64,000 nucleotides of DNA from Paenibacillus tundrae (lineage in GTDB: Bacteria > Bacillota > Bacilli > Paenibacillales > Paenibacillaceae): contig NZ_CP145605.1 of assembly GCF_036884255.1 (NCBI RefSeq), forward strand, positions 4,712,001-4,776,000, read 5' to 3'. Under the pieces are notes generated by a model. That model searched no databases and had not been told where the DNA came from. It was given only the letters and a program-made list of their open reading frames with translations. Positions 1-9,028 of the stretch are shown piece after piece. A program made the position numbers and the translations under genes. Numbering within the stretch: the stretch's first letter is position 1; every line of letters starts with the position of its first letter.

Positions 1-372
1 AATTTCCTTGACCACAAGTTGTTTGATCGTCGTATCTCCCGCAAAGGTTCTCTCTACATACTTGAAACGAACGGTATCCTCATCATCTATATCGTCGAAT
101 AAGGGCTGAACACTCTCTTCTACCTGGAATGACATCGGTTCATCCTTTACCCGAATCTCTACCGTATGAGGATCCGCCCAACCTGTAAGGATGCCTTCCG
201 CTTCAATCACATCACCCTCTGCAGGTTGCTCCTCCGGTGCAGGCGCAGGTGCCTGTTCCCCTGTATTGCTGGTAGGTGGCTGCACCGCCGGATTACTGTT
301 ACCACAGGCGACGAGTGAGAACCCCATCATTAAAACTAGAATTGATGCACTAATATTCATTGTACTTCGCAT
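1..372 (-). CDS. Lipoprotein, C-terminus beyond window edge
   Basis: The gene opens at an ATG at 372 behind a GGAGGTG ribosome site and stays open to base 1, so only the first 124 codons are seen. Residues 1-23 form a lipoprotein signal peptide with lipobox LVAC and Cys23. A Pro/Ala/Glu-rich linker follows. The visible mature part contains a short beta-rich segment reading GWADPHTVEIRV, which suggests a small surface domain. I do not recognise the family. The lipoprotein call is firm and the function unknown. Confidence 0.75.
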   Translation of the reverse strand, partial: MRSTMNISASILVLMMGFSLVACGNSNPAVQPPTSNTGEQAPAPAPEEQPAEGDVIEAEGILTGWADPHTVEIRVKDEPMSFQVEESVQPLFDDIDDEDTVRFKYVERTFAGDTTIKQLVVKEI

Positions 373-511
373 ATGAACACCTCCGTTAGCTTATACGCAA
401 TGATGCTTGTCCATGTTGCTTGACATTTAACTGAGCTACTTACTACTACTTACACCACTGACGTTATACTCAATCAAAAGGATACTCCAGCAGACTAGCA
501 TCTCACTGCGC

Positions 512-1165
512 TTAGCTTGCCTGATCCATCTCCACAAGCTTGGCATTCGCACTGTTAAAGGTTTTGGTCTGGATATTGAACTGCTTCCTGAACTCGGCAA
601 CTTGCACATATTGCGCATTTCGTTCTCGAATCGCTCGTTTAATCTTCACAAGGTTCGGCTTAACATCGGCTCTCATCATCGAATACAGCAGTTCTTCTGC
701 ATCCAAGCTCTGTTTATAGGACGCAACGAATCCGTCGAACGTAGCCGCTCTTACCTGATATTGATCCAGCACAGCCTGTGCTTGAGCCAACGTTTCTTCT
801 TTTTCAAAAGACAATTCATCTAGAGACGTTCGAAGACTATCGATCTGCTCCAATGTCTGCTTCATGGCCGAATCAGCCTCGTCCAACAATTTCCGACGTT
901 CATTAATGTGTTGGGCTGCCTGGTCTAATAGATCCTCAATATGGCTGTTTTTGTTCTTCCCCTTACTCAGAATCTCCGTATATAATTCCATGTCTTCCCG
1001 TTCATGACGAGAAAGCTCCTTCAGGCTCTCATCGATCCCCTGATCATGCTGAAGCCATTGATTCACCTGATTCGCCGCTGGTTCCTGCGGCTGTCCGCAG
1101 GCGGTAAGAAGCAGGATCAGCCCTATGCTGAATGCCGTCCACATTGTTTTTTTTCTGCCAAGCAC
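512..1165 (-). CDS. YkyA-like putative cell-wall-binding lipoprotein
   Basis: A 217-residue exported lipoprotein: the signal peptide ends in lipobox LTAC with Cys23, and the rest is charged helix with long coiled-coil character (about residues 40-200). Length and layout fit the YkyA family of Bacillus, described as putative cell-wall-binding lipoproteins of unknown role. A GTG start at 1165 is preferred because GGGAGAGAG lies nine bases upstream; an ATG seven codons in is the alternative. It follows the deacetylase gene on the same strand with an 88-base gap, so they may be cotranscribed. Confidence 0.7.
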   Translation of the reverse strand: MLGRKKTMWTAFSIGLILLLTACGQPQEPAANQVNQWLQHDQGIDESLKELSRHEREDMELYTEILSKGKNKNSHIEDLLDQAAQHINERRKLLDEADSAMKQTLEQIDSLRTSLDELSFEKEETLAQAQAVLDQYQVRAATFDGFVASYKQSLDAEELLYSMMRADVKPNLVKIKRAIRERNAQYVQVAEFRKQFNIQTKTFNSANAKLVEMDQAS

Positions 1166-1253
1166 CTGATCGACTCTCTCCCTTTTGCATCTGTTATGCC
1201 ATTTCTCGAATCTATTTCAATGTTCTCCTACAGTGCGTATTCTTGAACCTCTC

Positions 1254-2153
1254 TTATAAACGCGTATCTCCGCTAAAATTAGCAATCCAATGCGCACTCG
1301 GATCATATACCTCGAACTCATAACCACGATCTTCTAGCATTTTCAAAATACGAGGCAATGCCTGTACGGTCTGTTCACGTTCATGCATAAGAATGACTTC
1401 TTTATCCCGATGTACGCTACTGCTGACGCGATCTACAATCTTATCTGGCTGTCCAGGCAGATTCCAATCCAGGGAGTCTGTGGTCCAATCCCACATTTTG
1501 AATCCGGCTGCCGCAATGTCTCCTCGGAATTTCTCTCCGATCTGAGGGCTGCTGCCATAAGGGGCGCGAATCAGATGAGTTGTGAAACCAATCAGCTCCT
1601 GTACCATCTTCTGTTCCTTCTTAAACTCCTTGACAAAATTCGAGGAGCTACCGCTCTTATACAGTTTATTATAGTTATGCGTCATGCTATGAAGACCGGG
1701 ATAGCTGCCTTCTTTTACAAGCCGCTCGACCACCTCTTTGTGTTGATTCAACTGTCGTCCGATCATGAAGAAGGTCGCCTTTGCCTCATGTTGCTTCAAA
1801 ATGTCCAGCAGTGTTGCGGTATGTTCACTTGGTCCATCATCAAAAGTTATGTATGCCAGCTTGCGAACCTGACCTTGGAACCTCACAGGCTCTTCCTTCA
1901 CATCTGGAGTCATTGCAATCATGCCAAGCTTCGTCGGTTGCTCAATGGCCGTGATGGGTGGGGGTGCAACGTAATCTTTGATCCAATGTGTCATTCCAAT
2001 GAAAATATATGTTAAACCGGTAATCAGCATTACAAGAATCAGCAACGCTGCACTAAGTCTCCCATACCGGATTCGTCTACGTTTGTGCGTCTTCATTCGG
2101 CTTGTTGTCTGCGAGATCGCGCCGTTCTTTCCCGCTGTCTGCTCTACTTTCAC
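1254..2153 (-). CDS. Membrane-anchored polysaccharide deacetylase (NodB domain)
   Basis: A 299-residue protein with a basic N-terminus, one membrane segment near residues 33-55 and an extracellular NodB domain from about residue 92. The motifs of metal-dependent carbohydrate esterase family 4 are present: TFDDGP (catalytic base and metal Asp), the HSMTH metal motif, RAPYG, and a late ILMHE motif carrying the catalytic histidine. The substrate is probably an N-acetylated cell-wall or extracellular polysaccharide, as in the PdaA/YheN group, but sequence alone does not settle it. It lies back-to-back with the EamA gene across a 228-base intergenic region. Confidence 0.85.
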   Translation of the reverse strand: MKVEQTAGKNGAISQTTSRMKTHKRRRIRYGRLSAALLILVMLITGLTYIFIGMTHWIKDYVAPPPITAIEQPTKLGMIAMTPDVKEEPVRFQGQVRKLAYITFDDGPSEHTATLLDILKQHEAKATFFMIGRQLNQHKEVVERLVKEGSYPGLHSMTHNYNKLYKSGSSSNFVKEFKKEQKMVQELIGFTTHLIRAPYGSSPQIGEKFRGDIAAAGFKMWDWTTDSLDWNLPGQPDKIVDRVSSSVHRDKEVILMHEREQTVQALPRILKMLEDRGYEFEVYDPSAHWIANFSGDTRL

Positions 2154-2381
2154 TACCAGGCCACTTCCTTAATTTCATTTTTTCCCGAATCTTGGTATAT
2201 TATATCGTTTCATGTCTCTATATAGAAGATTAATAGAAAAGCCCTGTGGGAGAATGACAGAATAGTTACAAGCTCGGTTACAATCTACTTATCTATTTTC
2301 ATATGATGCATTTCCTGTGGATTCATTCTCCTGTATAATGATTTCATTTACGCCATTTGACTTCAAGAAGGAGCTACACCC

Positions 2382-3326
2382 ATGACAAGCTTGAAACATA
2401 CCGGCAGATCCATCTATCTGTTATTCTTTGTCGGTATTATCGCCATCTCGTTTTCTTCTATCTTTGTACGCTGGTCTTCCGCAGATGTTGCGGTAATCGC
2501 CATGTATCGTCTCTTCCTTACCAACCTGCTGATGCTTCCGTTTATCTGGAAGTACAGACATGAAATGTTACGTCTCAACTTCAGACAATGGGCATTGTTG
2601 GTCGCTTCTGGGGTTATGCTTGCACTTCACTTCCTGCTCTGGATGGGGTCTCTACGCCTAACGAGTGTTGCCAGCTCAACCGTAATTCTAGCGCTCGAAC
2701 CGATTCTAATCTTGGCTGGTTCCATCTGGCTGTTCAAAGCCAAAGTGAACCGTATGATGATTATCGGAATGGGTATCGCACTGCTCGGTTCCATCGCTAT
2801 TGGCGCAGGAGACTTCCAGTTGGCGGGAACCGCACTTCAAGGCGACATTCTCTCGTTGCTCGGCACCATTGCTGTAGCGGTACACATGCTGTTAGGACAG
2901 TTTTTGCGATCAGGACTTAGCGCCTTTTCCTATAATTTCTGGGTATTCTTCGTCGCTGCCTGTACACTAGCTGTATACAATCTAATCCAGGGTCATGCCT
3001 TTGGTGGTTATGCGGCAACCGAGTGGGGAATCTTCCTGTTGCTTGCCATTGTGCCAACGATCTTTGGACATTATCTCTTCAACTGGCTGCTTCAATATAT
3101 GAATGCAACGACGGTATCCATGGGGGTGCTTGGGGAGCCTGTTTTCTCCTCCCTGCTGGCCTGGATGCTGCTTGGCGAATCGCTGAGTACGCTGCAGATG
3201 TCTGCGGGCGTGTTCATCCTATTTGGCGTGTGGATCTTCATTCGATATGGCAAAACGAAGCCACAACTAGCTCCTGCCGAGGACAATATGGTAGGAAACA
3301 CCCCAGCTAAACCAACTGTTGTATAA
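2382..3326 (+). CDS. EamA-family (DMT superfamily) transporter
   Basis: A 314-residue inner-membrane protein with ten hydrophobic segments in two repeated EamA halves (about residues 10-145 and 155-290). The second half carries the LGEP/LLGES signature typical of drug/metabolite exporters. Start is the ATG at 2382 behind AAGAAGGAG. The hydrophilic tail (KTKPQLAPAEDN) is cytosolic. The substrate cannot be predicted. The sulfurtransferase gene follows 75 bases downstream on the same strand with no visible terminator, so cotranscription is likely. Confidence 0.85.
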   Translation: MTSLKHTGRSIYLLFFVGIIAISFSSIFVRWSSADVAVIAMYRLFLTNLLMLPFIWKYRHEMLRLNFRQWALLVASGVMLALHFLLWMGSLRLTSVASSTVILALEPILILAGSIWLFKAKVNRMMIIGMGIALLGSIAIGAGDFQLAGTALQGDILSLLGTIAVAVHMLLGQFLRSGLSAFSYNFWVFFVAACTLAVYNLIQGHAFGGYAATEWGIFLLLAIVPTIFGHYLFNWLLQYMNATTVSMGVLGEPVFSSLLAWMLLGESLSTLQMSAGVFILFGVWIFIRYGKTKPQLAPAEDNMVGNTPAKPTVV

Positions 3327-3401
3327 AGTAGACCAGGCAATGCTATAGCTGAAACTCATGCCTCACTAATAATCTCATTACTTATAAGGCGGTGTATTGT
3401 T

Positions 3402-4241
3402 ATGAAAAATATTGTATCCATGCGCTGGCTACTCGCCAGAATGTACGAACCGGATGTTGTTATCGCGGATTGCCGTTTCCTACTCGGTCAACCGAATGCC
3501 GGAAGAGAGGCGTATAAAGCTGGTCATATTCCAGGTGCAGTCTACCTCGATCTAGAAAATGATCTTTCCTCTCCAGTATCCGCCCATGGCGGACGTCACC
3601 CACTGCCTGATCCGGCTGCGCTCGCAAGTCGCCTAGCCAAAGCTGGGATCAGTTCAGATGCTCGCATTGTTGCGTATGATGATCAAGGCGGCATGAACGC
3701 CTCGCGGCTATGGTGGTTGCTACGTTATATGGGGCATGAACAGGTATATGTCATGGATGAAGGCTTTACCGCTTGGCAGAATGCCAAATTCCCTGTTACG
3801 ACGGATGTACCCGTTCAGATTCCATCTTCGTTCGAGTGGAACGTACAACCTCAGATGCTGGCAAGTGTAGAAGATGTGCAACAAGCGTCGGCAAGCGGTA
3901 GCGCCGTGCTCATCGACTCCCGCGATGCCCGTCGTTATGCCGGGCTGGAGGAACCGATCGACGCCAAGGCCGGACATATTCCGGGGGCTTTGAACTATTT
4001 TTGGAAAGACGTGCTTAATGCGGATGGTCGCTGGTCTGGTGTTAACGCATTAGAGGAGCGGTTCTTGAAACTGGGGAAAGATGATGCGATTATCGTGTAC
4101 TGTGGCTCTGGCGTATCCGCCTGCCCGAACGTGATCGCGCTGGAAGAAGCGGGATATACGGATGTGAAGTTGTATTCCGGGAGCTGGAGCGATTGGATTA
4201 GTTATGAGGGGAATGCGGTGGCTACGGGAGAAGAGATCTAG
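3402..4241 (+). CDS. Two-domain sulfurtransferase (rhodanese / 3-mercaptopyruvate type)
   Basis: A 279-residue tandem-rhodanese protein. The N-terminal domain is non-catalytic, with Asp in VAYDDQGGMNASRLWW where the active Cys would be. The C-terminal domain carries the active loop YCGSGVSAC with catalytic Cys234. Proteins of this family move sulfane sulfur from thiosulfate or 3-mercaptopyruvate to acceptors such as cyanide. The ATG at 3402 follows AAGGCGGTG. Two degraded copies of its 3' end lie downstream at about 6319 and 9263, so this locus has served repeatedly as a recombination or insertion point. Confidence 0.9.
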   Translation: MKNIVSMRWLLARMYEPDVVIADCRFLLGQPNAGREAYKAGHIPGAVYLDLENDLSSPVSAHGGRHPLPDPAALASRLAKAGISSDARIVAYDDQGGMNASRLWWLLRYMGHEQVYVMDEGFTAWQNAKFPVTTDVPVQIPSSFEWNVQPQMLASVEDVQQASASGSAVLIDSRDARRYAGLEEPIDAKAGHIPGALNYFWKDVLNADGRWSGVNALEERFLKLGKDDAIIVYCGSGVSACPNVIALEEAGYTDVKLYSGSWSDWISYEGNAVATGEEI

Positions 4242-4257
4242 GTTAGTTTGGAACAGG

Positions 4258-4287
4258 GAAGCCCGTGAAGGACGCGGGCTTTTTTTG
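4258..4287 (+). terminator. Rho-independent terminator after sulfurtransferase
   Basis: The arms AGCCCG and CGGGCT at 4260-4280 close a GC-rich hairpin followed by seven T residues, 19 bases after the stop codon of the sulfurtransferase gene. Confidence 0.85.
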
Positions 4288-4373
4288 TGCTTGCGAAAAT
4301 TTCAAAAAGCATAAGTCATGATATGGGGATATAAACCATATGAGGCGCTCCGTATCTGGAAAAAAACATAAAT

Positions 4374-4405
4374 AAAAAGACTCGCCTGGCAAAAGCCGAC
4401 GAGCC
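4374..4405 (-). terminator. Terminator of alpha/beta hydrolase gene
   Basis: Read on the minus strand, an imperfect GC hairpin (arms around CTCG...CGAG, loop TTTT) ends in TCTTTTTATT about 55 bases after the hydrolase stop codon. Confidence 0.6.
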
Positions 4406-4458
4406 TGTATACGTAAGCAAGGATTTGAGGCGTTCCCTTGGCTTCATGGGAAAATTTT

Positions 4459-5253
4459 TTATGAAAGGACGAAATTGATGACTTCCCGATTGAACTTTTC
4501 TTTTTCCTCATAAAAAGGGGCATGCCCGCTGTTTTCAAAACGAACAAGTTTGGATGTCGATACCATTTCGTGAGCTTGTTCGGCGGCCGGGAACGGACAT
4601 ACTTGGTCGTGAACGCCGTGCAGCATTAATGTCGGGACACGAATGGCTTCAAGATCGGATTGAAGATCTTCCCTACCGATCGCTTTTACCGTTTCAATAG
4701 TGGCATGGACATTTGCCTTCATACCCATATGCCATAACCAGTTTTCTATCCCTTGGGAAGGTTGTATGTGGAAAAATCCTTTAAACATATTCGTCAGCGT
4801 TTGCGGACGATCAGATTGAAGCCCGGCGATCAATCCGTTTACTGCTTCTTCGGGAAGTTTGCTCAACGTCGACGCTCCGAAAAGCATCAATTTGGAAACT
4901 TTATGTCCGCTATGTCTTCCCATATACCGCGTTACAACACCTCCGCCCATAGAAAAACCGGCCAGTGTAACATCATTGAGGTCAAGCTGATCGATCACTT
5001 CCTTGATATCGTCTGCCATCCGATCATAAGTGTACCCATGTAGTGGATGATCAGAGCGGCCATATCCTCGCAGATCGATTCCGATAAAACGGATACCTTG
5101 CCCAGGCAGAATCGATTGCTGATACTCGTAGATTCGATGATTGACCGGCATACCGTGTACAAATACAACCGGTTTGCCTTCCCCGACATCTTCCACGTAA
5201 AGCGTGACGTTTTCCTCGACCTTAATATAATGACCATTGGATGTATGCTTCAT
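4459..5253 (-). CDS. Alpha/beta-fold hydrolase
   Basis: A 264-residue cytosolic enzyme with the alpha/beta-hydrolase plan: oxyanion motif FVHGMP near residue 33, nucleophile elbow GFSMGG with Ser101, an acid in GVHDQVCPF and a late histidine in SGHAPFYE. Length and spacing fit the haloperoxidase, esterase or lactonase-like group; the substrate is unknown. Start is the ATG at 5253 behind AAGGGGGAAA. It is divergent from the LysR-type gene at 5383, the classical arrangement of a regulator and its target. The pair sits in a cassette bounded by sulfurtransferase 3'-end repeats, suggesting acquisition as a unit. Confidence 0.85.
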   Translation of the reverse strand: MKHTSNGHYIKVEENVTLYVEDVGEGKPVVFVHGMPVNHRIYEYQQSILPGQGIRFIGIDLRGYGRSDHPLHGYTYDRMADDIKEVIDQLDLNDVTLAGFSMGGGVVTRYMGRHSGHKVSKLMLFGASTLSKLPEEAVNGLIAGLQSDRPQTLTNMFKGFFHIQPSQGIENWLWHMGMKANVHATIETVKAIGREDLQSDLEAIRVPTLMLHGVHDQVCPFPAAEQAHEMVSTSKLVRFENSGHAPFYEEKEKFNREVINFVLS

Positions 5254-5289
5254 GATAATTTCCCCCTTGGCGAAGTGGTTGGCTTAAGA

Positions 5290-5351
5290 ATATCCATATG
5301 CTATCATGGATTTATCCATTTTAAAAACGAAGAAATATGATGGAATCCATT
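5290..5351. promoter_or_regulatory. Divergent LysR-type operator region
   Basis: The hydrolase-LysR intergenic region has clustered copies of ATCCAT and its complement: ATCCAT at 5292, ATGGAT at 5306, ATCCAT at 5314 and ATCCAT at 5345. The first two form an inverted repeat with an 8-base spacer. Such interrupted dyads are typical LysR-type binding sites. Assignment to the adjacent regulator is inference. Confidence 0.45.
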
Positions 5352-5382
5352 TGTTTTTTTGATACCTAGGGGGGGCATAGTC

Positions 5383-6300
5383 ATGTTGGGGACTTTGGAA
5401 GGACGTTCGTTGCTTACCTTTTTGGCCGTTTTGGAAGAAGGGAATTTTAGTCGTGCCGCAGAAAAGCTGGGTTATGTGCAATCAACGGTTACTTCGCAGA
5501 TTCAGTTATTGGAGCAAAGCTGCAATCAGAAACTTTTCCACCGACTTCCCCGCGGCGTAAAGCCTACTGAAGCGGGCGAACAATTTGCGCAGTATGCCCG
5601 ACAATTCGTACAATTGGGTCATTCGCTCGAAGAAGCCATGGAAAATTTAAATTATCCTCGAGGCATGCTACGGTTGGGATCGTTGGAATCTTTTTTGGTA
5701 ACGCGGATGCCCGATTTCATGCATGGTTTTTTCACGGAATACACCGAAATCAATCTGCTGTTAGAAACGGGATTTCAAGCGGACATTGTTGAACAAGTTC
5801 AGTCTCATGCACTCGATTTCGGAATCGTGCCGATGGATCCCCAAAAAGAAGATCTGATTTTCGAACCGCTTATTGAAGAAGAGATGATCGTTGTCTCCTC
5901 CCAAAGTCTGGCTTATTTGATCGCAAACGAAGGCTGGGAAAATACTTCGGGGATTCAGATGGTCGGTTTCGGTTCCCGCTGTGTGTATCATACGGAAGGC
6001 CTTAGACTCTTAAGCGAAATGGGGATTCCTTCTGACAGCCGTTCGACCGGATTTGCCAGTACTGAACTTGTAAGGCAGATCGTCACTTGTGGACTCGGCG
6101 TTGCTCTTGTGCCTAAAATTTCGATGGCTCAAGAACTTACGTCAGGCCTTGTCGTTTCACTCCCTCTGCCTCGACAAGTCACCTTCGTTCATGGGATCGT
6201 TCGGCACAAAAAACGTGTATTGAACACGCCCTCCAAAGTGTTTTATCAGGAAATTATCAAATATTTTTCCGATAGAACTTCTTTAAGGCCGATAGAATAA
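5383..6300 (+). CDS. LysR-family transcriptional regulator
   Basis: A 305-residue LysR-type regulator. Residues 1-60 form the winged HTH (FLAVLEEGNFSRAAEKLG, then STVTSQIQLLEQ), followed by the linker helix and an effector-binding domain from about residue 90. I place the start at ATG 5383 because an AGGGGGGG ribosome site lies eight bases upstream; an in-frame TTG at 5359 would put that site inside the gene. It probably controls the divergent hydrolase gene and itself through the shared intergenic region. The inducer is unknown. Confidence 0.88.
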   Translation: MLGTLEGRSLLTFLAVLEEGNFSRAAEKLGYVQSTVTSQIQLLEQSCNQKLFHRLPRGVKPTEAGEQFAQYARQFVQLGHSLEEAMENLNYPRGMLRLGSLESFLVTRMPDFMHGFFTEYTEINLLLETGFQADIVEQVQSHALDFGIVPMDPQKEDLIFEPLIEEEMIVVSSQSLAYLIANEGWENTSGIQMVGFGSRCVYHTEGLRLLSEMGIPSDSRSTGFASTELVRQIVTCGLGVALVPKISMAQELTSGLVVSLPLPRQVTFVHGIVRHKKRVLNTPSKVFYQEIIKYFSDRTSLRPIE

Positions 6301-6318
6301 ACGGTGTCGTCTACCCGA

Positions 6319-6517
6319 TGGGGAAAGAAAAGAAGCGATCGGGCTGGAGATCGTCGTCTACTACGGCTCCGGCGTAGGCGCTTGCCCGAACGTGCTAGCG
6401 CTGGAAGTAGCGGGGTTCACCAGCGCACGGCTGTATTCCGGAAGCTAGAGCAACTGGATTAGTTATGAGGGGAATGCGGTGCCTACGGGGACTGAGGAAG
6501 AGCAAAAAGATGTATAA
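6319..6517 (+). pseudogene. Decayed sulfurtransferase 3' end, copy 2
   Basis: From 6350 the sequence translates as the C-terminal part of the sulfurtransferase at 3402-4241 (YGSGVGACPNVLALEVAG, then LYSGS, stop, SNWISYEGNAV). The catalytic Cys of YCGSGV is Tyr here and the Trp codon after YSGS is TAG. Weaker homology reaches back to GGGGAAAGA near 6319 with a small insertion. It matches the intact gene moderately but nearly perfectly over the last 33 bases (6456-6488). It has no start and lies just after the LysR gene, so it is a displaced gene fragment. Confidence 0.8.
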
Positions 6518-6533
6518 TAGTGTATCTATGTTG

Positions 6534-6580
6534 AATACATCGTCGGGTGGTTTATCTGCCCCGGCGATGTATTTTTCTAT
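6534..6580 (+). terminator. Hairpin terminator downstream of LysR gene and remnant
   Basis: ATACATCG(T)CGGG pairs with CCCCGGCGATGTAT, and the stem is followed by TTTTTC. It can end transcription from the LysR gene through the remnant. Confidence 0.7.
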
Positions 6581-6664
6581 GTTCGGAGTCAACAACATGG
6601 CTACAAAGCACACAGAAGTAGACATCAGGAGGCAGCCTTTAGGGATTTCATGATAACAAAAAAA

Positions 6665-7412
6665 AAGAAATCAAAACCACCCGTATAACGGGTGGTTTGC
6701 TCTGCGGCTGAAAGCCTTTGTTACTGGCCAGCCCTAAAAGGGCGTTGAAGGATTCGCCAACCGCACTACTTTTTCGGCCACCCTTAAAAGGGTTCTCTAT
6801 TTCTTCTTCTTTCGTTGCTCCTTTGTTTCTTCGCCTGTAAATGGATCGATGTACTCCGCCATGGTTATTTGTTCTGCGACGATGTCTTCCTGCAATTGAT
6901 TTTGGATATATTCCTGTATCACTTTCTTGTTCCTTCCGACCGTATCTACATAAAATCCTTTACACCAGAACTTCCGATTTCCATATCGATACTTTAGACT
7001 AGCATGTCTGTCAAAGATCATTAGGCTGCTCTTTCCCTTTAAATATCCTATAAATGCTGACACACTAAGTTTTGGTGGGATACTCACCAACATGTGAATA
7101 TGGTCTTTACACGCTTCCGCTTCAATAATCTCTACATTTTTTCGCTCACATAATTGTCTCAATATCTTTCCGATGTCTTGTTTCAATTTTCCGTAAATCA
7201 CTTGTCTTCTGTACTTTGGAGCAAACACGATATGATACTTACAATTCCATTTTGTATGTGCTAAACTGTTCACATCAGATGACATCTGTATTCCTCCTAT
7301 TGTCGATAAATTCGGTTGGCGAACCAAATTTATTGTAACATTAGGAGGAATTTTTTTTGATACATCGCTGAAAGCTCCCCTGAACCATACGCATAGCGTA
7401 TGGTTTTCTTTT
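6665..7412 (-). mobile_element. IS200/IS605-type insertion element (tnpA only)
   Basis: A roughly 750-bp element containing only an IS200-type transposase. Each end carries an imperfect-palindrome hairpin as expected of this family: AACCACCCG with CGGGTGGTT near 6675-6697, and AACCATACGC with GCGTATGGTT near 7384-7404. Two more small hairpins with AAAAGGG loops lie at 6731-6743 and 6782-6794 beside the gene end. No terminal inverted repeats or target duplications are expected for this single-strand transposition family. Exact ends are not fixed by sequence alone. Confidence 0.75.
6797..7285 (-). CDS. tnpA: IS200/IS605-family transposase TnpA
   Basis: A 162-residue HUH-type (Y1) transposase. 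The HUH motif is HIHM in CKDHIHMLVSIPP, and the likely nucleophile Tyr lies in the helix KKVIQEYIQNQ. Start is the ATG at 7285, eight bases after AGGAGG; a longer reading to 7327 would bury that site. The C-terminus is very basic (EQRKKKK). It appears intact, with normal family length. It cuts and rejoins single-stranded ends near the hairpins of its element. No tnpB accompanies it. Confidence 0.92.
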   Translation of the reverse strand: MSSDVNSLAHTKWNCKYHIVFAPKYRRQVIYGKLKQDIGKILRQLCERKNVEIIEAEACKDHIHMLVSIPPKLSVSAFIGYLKGKSSLMIFDRHASLKYRYGNRKFWCKGFYVDTVGRNKKVIQEYIQNQLQEDIVAEQITMAEYIDPFTGEETKEQRKKKK

Positions 7413-7420
7413 CACAACAA

Positions 7421-7455
7421 AAAAACCGCGATGGACAACTGTCCACCACGGTTGA
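7421..7455 (-). terminator. Terminator of acetamidase-like gene
   Basis: On the minus strand an imperfect stem AACCGTGGTGGACAG / TTGTCCATCGCGGTT is followed by seven Ts, 17 bases past the stop codon at 7472. Confidence 0.75.
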
Positions 7456-7471
7456 ATGATGAAATCGATTA

Positions 7472-9028
7472 TTACTTTGTACTTAACGATACATTGGCTG
7501 TTAACGTCTTGTCGATCGTCGTCCAGTTTACATAAGCACCTAGTATTTCATTAATAATAGAAACCGGAACTACGGTTTCGCCATTTAAAAGCTTAGGTAC
7601 CTTACTATTGAACACTAGTTTATCGTTAATGGAATACACATCTGAACCAATTTGGGCACTTATATTTTTCGTGCCTAATTTGATTTGCGTTGTGCGCGTC
7701 TTATGATCCCATTCTACTGTGCCACCCAATAGCTCCGAAATGGTTCGAATCGGTACGTAGAACTCATCGTTATGAACAACCGGCTTGATTGACGTACCAC
7801 TTACATTCATTATAACGTCAACATATTCAAGGAAATCGGTCTTCCGAATGAGTCCATGAACCCCTTTCGTTCGGTCTACGACCTGAGATACTTCATAATC
7901 CGTTGCGGCCGATAGGTACGCATAAGCCACACTTCGATCCATATCAAGCTTATCGGATAAGAATTGAATCGATTCACGTACGGATTCTTTCATTGCTTCA
8001 TCCAAATCAGGATCCAGTCCAATGGGAATCCAATAATCCTCTGTTTCAGCAAAGGGTTGCGTGAATTCTCCACTATGCGGGATTGACGGATCACCTTTCT
8101 TTAACACCGTTAATCGAACTGTCCCTCTTAAGGAGGCTTCCAATGCAGTTAATGCGACTTCTCCATCTCCTTGAGCAAAGTGTGGATCTCCAGTATAGAA
8201 TAGCCCGCCTTTAACTTGAATCGGATAATAAATAGTTGAACCAACACCTAACTCATTAATATCCATATTCCCTCCTGTTTCAATAGGTGGGATAGAACTC
8301 ACAACTTCACTGGTATTTGGTGCAACCCCCATAACACCTAGAAACGGGTTAATTGGGAAACGTACATTCTTGCCAGCTTTTGTTGGTAATAAACCATACC
8401 AATTGCCGTTGATTTCTTCAATCGGCGTAAATATAGATACATTATTGTATAATTCCGGTTTTGTTGCGCTAGCCCCCTCTTGCGGGCCTGAATTTTCTGG
8501 GAATTCGTTAGGAAGGGCACCTTTACCATGGCGGTTAGAAATGACACCATATGGAACTCGAGTTTGCAACGAAAGGACTTCTACTTTAAGAACATCTCCT
8601 GGCATCGCTCCCTCAACCGCTACTGGCCCAGTGATAATATGAGGTCCGTCTTTTACATAATCATGCTGAATCTCAGAAGCCGCAATTGCCTTCGCATCAT
8701 CCAACACGCCATCGGGTGAGATACCATATTTGCCGAAGTACTCCACTGGATTTCTCCCTTGATCCTCGATCAGTCCCTCATGCGATACCGTATCAAATGT
8801 TACAGCACTTCCTGATGGTACAGTAAGAATAGGAGAGCTATCTCGATTAGGCAGTGATCCCCAGCGAATGTTTTCAATCGCAGACGTTACATAATAATCA
8901 CCTTCTACCTTATCGATGGTTGTTGGTTGCAGCGGCATACTAAAGCCCACTGAAGGAAGAGCAAATGTCAACATACCTACAATCCCGACTGAAACCCCTA
9001 ATTTCCTAATCGTTCGGTTAATAAACAT
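7472..9028 (-). CDS. Secreted acetamidase/formamidase-like protein with stalk domain
   Basis: A 518-residue exported protein. Residues 1-30 form a signal peptide (hydrophobic core VSVGIVGMLTFALPSVGFS). Residues about 40-345 match the FmdA/AmdA acetamidase-formamidase fold (PGDVLKVEVL, GDPHFAQGDGEVALTALE). Residues about 405-515 form a copper-amine-oxidase N-terminal-like domain (DEFYVPIRTISELLGGTVEWD), common on Paenibacillus cell-surface proteins. Family members hydrolyse short amides to ammonia and acid; acting outside the cell is unusual and inferred from the signal peptide. Start is the ATG at 9028 behind a GGAGGAGATG context. It lies in the second cassette bounded by sulfurtransferase 3' remnants. 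Confidence 0.85.
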   Translation of the reverse strand: MFINRTIRKLGVSVGIVGMLTFALPSVGFSMPLQPTTIDKVEGDYYVTSAIENIRWGSLPNRDSSPILTVPSGSAVTFDTVSHEGLIEDQGRNPVEYFGKYGISPDGVLDDAKAIAASEIQHDYVKDGPHIITGPVAVEGAMPGDVLKVEVLSLQTRVPYGVISNRHGKGALPNEFPENSGPQEGASATKPELYNNVSIFTPIEEINGNWYGLLPTKAGKNVRFPINPFLGVMGVAPNTSEVVSSIPPIETGGNMDINELGVGSTIYYPIQVKGGLFYTGDPHFAQGDGEVALTALEASLRGTVRLTVLKKGDPSIPHSGEFTQPFAETEDYWIPIGLDPDLDEAMKESVRESIQFLSDKLDMDRSVAYAYLSAATDYEVSQVVDRTKGVHGLIRKTDFLEYVDVIMNVSGTSIKPVVHNDEFYVPIRTISELLGGTVEWDHKTRTTQIKLGTKNISAQIGSDVYSINDKLVFNSKVPKLLNGETVVPVSIINEILGAYVNWTTIDKTLTANVSLSTK

